26,397 nucleotides of DNA from an uncultured Parabacteroides sp. (GTDB lineage: Bacteria > Bacteroidota > Bacteroidia > Bacteroidales > Tannerellaceae): positions 1-26,397 of the forward strand of contig URZO01000065.1 of NCBI GenBank assembly GCA_900552465.1, written 5' to 3'. Below the pieces are notes generated by a model, which worked only from the letters and a program-made list of their open reading frames with translations, did no database searches and had not been told where the DNA came from. Below are positions 23,413 through 26,397 of this stretch, piece by piece; the first letter of the stretch is position 1; every line of letters starts with the position of its first letter. A program made the translations under genes and the position numbers.

Positions 23413-25263
23413 TTGAAAATAAACGAACAAAACGAAAGCGAATTCCTACAAAAGCTTATGAACAAAGCGAATATAGGATGGTGGGAAGCTGACTTGAAAG
23501 CAGAGACTTACAAGTGTTCGGAACTTATCTCCCAACTACTCGGAATAGGAGAAGACGGGCTCATCAGTTTCGAAGATTTCAACAAGCGTATTCTAAAAGA
23601 AGATCAGGGATACGCAACTTTTCCGTCTTTTGACAAAGTACAACAGACTGTAGAAGAAATATACTTGTTTGATACTCCCAAAGGTCATGTATGGATTCGT
23701 AGCAAGGCATGCTTCCAGGAAACAGACGAAAATGGTAACACCAAAGTATATGGAATTGCCGAAACCCAAGAGGGAATTCATATAGCATCTGCACACCAGG
23801 CTCTACAAAATAGCGAGCGGATCCTTCATAATATATATAAGAATCTTCCGGTAGGCATCGAATTATATGATAAGGACGGTCAAATGGTCGACCTGAATAA
23901 AAAAGATATGGAAATGTTCCGTATTTCCAATAAAGAAGATATTTTGGGAGTCAACATTTTCGAGAATCCTATATTGCCGGAAGAGATAAAACAGAAAATA
24001 AAAGACAATGAGAACGCAGATTTTACATTCCGGTATGACTTTTCCAAAATCAACAAATATTATCAGCCTAACAGTACAACCGGTTTCATTGACTTAACAA
24101 CCAAAGTCACCACTCTATACGATCACAATCACGAACCTATCAACTACCTCTTAATTAATGTAGACAAGACCGAAGATACAATTGCTTATAATAAGATTCA
24201 GGAATTCGAGAGTTTTTTCGACCTGGTAGGAGATTATGCCAAAGTAGGTTATGCCCACTTCGATGCTTTGAGCCGGAATGGGTATGCCTTGCGAAGCTGG
24301 TATAGGAATGTAGGTGAAGAAGAAGGGACTCCGTTACCGGAAATCATCGGTATTCACTCTCATTTCCATCCGGAAGACCGTGCAGTCATGATTGACTTCC
24401 TGGATAAAGTGATAAAAGGAGAAAGTTCCAAGCTATCCCGCGATGTCCGGATTCGCAGAGCAGATGGAAATTACACTTGGACACGGGTTAACGTATTAGT
24501 AAGGAATTACCAGCCCCAGGACAATATCATCGAAATGCTGTGTATCAACTTTGATATTACCGAACTGAAAGAGACAGAGCGGATGCTAATTGGCGCCAAA
24601 GAGAAAGCTGAAGAAGCCGACCGGCTAAAATCTGCTTTTCTTGCGAATATGAGTCATGAGATACGTACCCCGCTCAATGCGATAGTAGGCTTTTCCAGTT
24701 TGCTTGAGGAAGCGGAGGATGCAGAAGAAAAACATCTGTATGCAACGATTATTGACGAAAACAACAAGCTCTTGTTACAACTGATCTCGGATATTCTTGA
24801 CTTGTCAAAGATTGAGGCAGGGACTTTCGACATTATCCCGGAACAAGTGGATGCACAACAACTTTGCAACGAACTGCTACAATCTATGCAGGTAAGGGCT
24901 ACAGAGCAAGTAGAGATTCTCTTAGCACCGGAACTGCCCGAGCTTACTTTTACCAGCGACAAAAACAGGTTGTATCAGGTATTGCTGAATTTTGTAACGA
25001 ATGCTCTGAAATTTACTTCCGAGCTTCCAGATGGTGGATGCACTGAAGTCAGATTCTCGGTTCAAGATACGGGAATGGGCATCGAACCGGAAAAGCAGGA
25101 AGCTATCTTTACCCGATTCGTGAAATTGAATAATTTTATTGCCGGCACAGGGCTGGGACTCCCTATCTGTCAAAGTATCGTCACACAGTTAGGCGGCAAA
25201 ATCGGAGTGGAATCTGAACCGGGGAAAGGTTCTTGTTTCTGGTTTACGCATCCGATTAACTAA
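23413..25263 (+). CDS. Soluble multi-PAS sensor histidine kinase
   Basis: This 616-aa protein has no signal peptide or membrane segment, so it should sense something in the cytoplasm. Three PAS-like modules are suggested: about 15-125 (GWWEADLKAETYKCS), 135-255 (NIYKNLPVGIELYDKDGQMVDLN) and 268-388 (the PAC-like end NIIEMLCINFDITELKE). A short coiled coil leads to the HisKA domain with phosphorylated H415 in ANMSHEIRTPLNAIVGFS. The ATPase has the N box NFVTNALKFT, G1 VQDTGMGIEPE, the F box IFTRF and G2 GTGLGLPICQS. No receiver domain is attached and no response regulator is nearby. The start used is TTG at 23413 (a stop precedes it at 23398); the ATG at 23458 is the alternative and would shorten the first PAS slightly. 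Confidence 0.92.
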   Translation: MKINEQNESEFLQKLMNKANIGWWEADLKAETYKCSELISQLLGIGEDGLISFEDFNKRILKEDQGYATFPSFDKVQQTVEEIYLFDTPKGHVWIRSKACFQETDENGNTKVYGIAETQEGIHIASAHQALQNSERILHNIYKNLPVGIELYDKDGQMVDLNKKDMEMFRISNKEDILGVNIFENPILPEEIKQKIKDNENADFTFRYDFSKINKYYQPNSTTGFIDLTTKVTTLYDHNHEPINYLLINVDKTEDTIAYNKIQEFESFFDLVGDYAKVGYAHFDALSRNGYALRSWYRNVGEEEGTPLPEIIGIHSHFHPEDRAVMIDFLDKVIKGESSKLSRDVRIRRADGNYTWTRVNVLVRNYQPQDNIIEMLCINFDITELKETERMLIGAKEKAEEADRLKSAFLANMSHEIRTPLNAIVGFSSLLEEAEDAEEKHLYATIIDENNKLLLQLISDILDLSKIEAGTFDIIPEQVDAQQLCNELLQSMQVRATEQVEILLAPELPELTFTSDKNRLYQVLLNFVTNALKFTSELPDGGCTEVRFSVQDTGMGIEPEKQEAIFTRFVKLNNFIAGTGLGLPICQSIVTQLGGKIGVESEPGKGSCFWFTHPIN

Positions 25264-25298
25264 AATCTAAATTCAAAATAAATATCAGAAAACAATGT

Positions 25299-26397
25299 TT
25301 ACCGGTTTCTCTTTAAGAAAATACGATCTGTTATAGTGTTGGGAAGTTCCGATTCATAATGTGTCACCATAATCATCGTCTTATCTTTGCGTCGGCAGAA
25401 AGCCTCAATCACTTTCTTTACCCGTCGACGATTATAAGTATCCAAGCCATGAAGCGGTTCATCCAGAATCAGCAGTTCCGGGTCTTTGACGAAAGCTCTT
25501 GCCAACAAGGACAAACGTTGTTCTCCACTGGATAGTTGCAGGAATGGTTTATCTTTCAAATCTGCAATGCCAAATATATCCATCCACCACTCACAGATAG
25601 CCATCTGTTCCGGTTGAGGACGTTTATACAGACCGATACTGTCATGCAAACCACTGGCTACAATCTCAATAGCGGGCAGATTTTTAAGATAAGCACGGTG
25701 CATCTCCGGACTTACGTAACCAATATGTTTCTTGATTTCCCAAATACTTTCTCCCGTCCCTCTTTTCCGTCCGAAGAGACTGATGTCACAGGCATACGAT
25801 TGCGGATTGTCTGCACAGACAAGGCTCAACAGAGTCGATTTCCCAGCACCGTTCTCACCACTCAACGCCCACTTCTCACCACGACGGACTGTCCAGTCCA
25901 GTTCTTTCAGAATAGTTCGGTCGCCATAACGGATACTGACCTTATTAAGTTTTACTACTTCCTCCGAATCGTAATTGTTGCCATCAGATGGCAAATCTAT
26001 AATCCGTTGCTGCAAATCATCCAAAGAGGTAACCACATCTCTACTGCGGAAAGCTTCCAGATAGGCTTCACGTTCCATTTTAGGAAAGACCTCCATTTTG
26101 TCCACAGGAATGACATGAGTGATGAATGAAGGTATATCATCGAGCATGGAAAGTACCAGAATGATCTGTACGGACGACATTTTTGTCAGACGTTCGAGCA
26201 AAGAAAACAACAGTTCGCGCGTAGGAGCATCCAGTCCGATAAACGGATTATCCATAATCAACACGCGGGGAGCAGTCAACAGGGTTTTGGTTAGCTGGAA
26301 TTTACGTAATTCACCGCTGGAAAGGAGAATGATCTTCTTGTCGAGCAACGGTTCGATACGGAAGAGTTCAAACAGTTCGCGTTGTAGTTGCTCGTCC
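25299..26397 (-). CDS. Twin-domain ABC ATPase, ModF-like, 5' end outside the window
   Basis: This is a cytoplasmic protein with two ABC nucleotide-binding domains and no membrane segment, resembling ModF/PhrA-type ATPases whose role is poorly defined. The gene is cut by the window edge: codons continue in frame past 26348 (DEQLQRELFELFRIEP precedes the visible part). The first domain shows only its second half: signature LSSGELRKFQL and Walker B VLIMDNPF, where the usual catalytic Glu is Asn. The second domain is complete: Walker A GENGAGKSTLL, a Q-loop region, signature LSSGEQRLSLLARAF, Walker B LLILDEPLHGLD and switch His in MVTHYESE. Its 3' end converges on the histidine kinase gene with 35 bp between them and no terminator. 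A decayed copy of its 3' end lies at 23125-23245. Confidence 0.88.
   Translation of the reverse strand, partial: DEQLQRELFELFRIEPLLDKKIILLSSGELRKFQLTKTLLTAPRVLIMDNPFIGLDAPTRELLFSLLERLTKMSSVQIILVLSMLDDIPSFITHVIPVDKMEVFPKMEREAYLEAFRSRDVVTSLDDLQQRIIDLPSDGNNYDSEEVVKLNKVSIRYGDRTILKELDWTVRRGEKWALSGENGAGKSTLLSLVCADNPQSYACDISLFGRKRGTGESIWEIKKHIGYVSPEMHRAYLKNLPAIEIVASGLHDSIGLYKRPQPEQMAICEWWMDIFGIADLKDKPFLQLSSGEQRLSLLARAFVKDPELLILDEPLHGLDTYNRRRVKKVIEAFCRRKDKTMIMVTHYESELPNTITDRIFLKRNR

Overview
The window looks like chromosomal DNA from a gut Bacteroidales, most likely Parabacteroides. I infer this from the SusC/SusD pair with an ECF-sigma/FecR switch, type III glutamine synthetase, DapL-type lysine synthesis, promoters of the TAnnTTTG (-7) type and weak ribosome sites. 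The genus is a judgement from gene content; no search was run.

Left block (+ strand, 109-13258, GC-richer): a secreted GH78-like rhamnosidase; dapF-dapL, which together turn tetrahydrodipicolinate into meso-diaminopimelate; then a nitrogen-assimilation cluster made of a putative porin-like barrel, a P-II protein, the AmtB ammonium channel, AsnA (ammonia to asparagine) and type III glutamine synthetase (ammonia to glutamine). Terminators close this cluster. A RelE/ParE-type toxin-antitoxin pair with its own promoter follows, then glutamine-dependent NAD synthetase.

Nearly every gap in the left block and the 13.3-14.2 kb gap holds a different palindromic or tandem repeat: a six-unit 41-bp hairpin array, a roughly 100-nt stem-loop just before the P-II gene, 11-bp direct/inverted repeats, a 23-bp array closed by a 15-bp inverted repeat, a GGTAACC-ended palindrome, a 147-bp MITE-like hairpin and a multi-hairpin element.

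Right block (- strand, 22965 down to 14246, AT-richer): a polysaccharide utilisation locus in the order ECF sigma, FecR anti-sigma, SusC with an STN signalling domain, SusD, a collapsed sulfatase remnant, and a Tat-exported GH109-like glycosidase that has its own canonical promoter and a terminator. The gene set suggests host mucin-type glycans (inference).

Right end: a soluble multi-PAS histidine kinase (+) converging on a twin-ATPase ABC gene (-) that runs off the window. A decayed copy of the 3' end of that ABC gene lies on the other side of the kinase, at 23125-23245, pointing to a past duplication or rearrangement. The clearest oddities are the repeat arrays, the P-II leader stem-loop, the ABC fossil and the decayed sulfatase.
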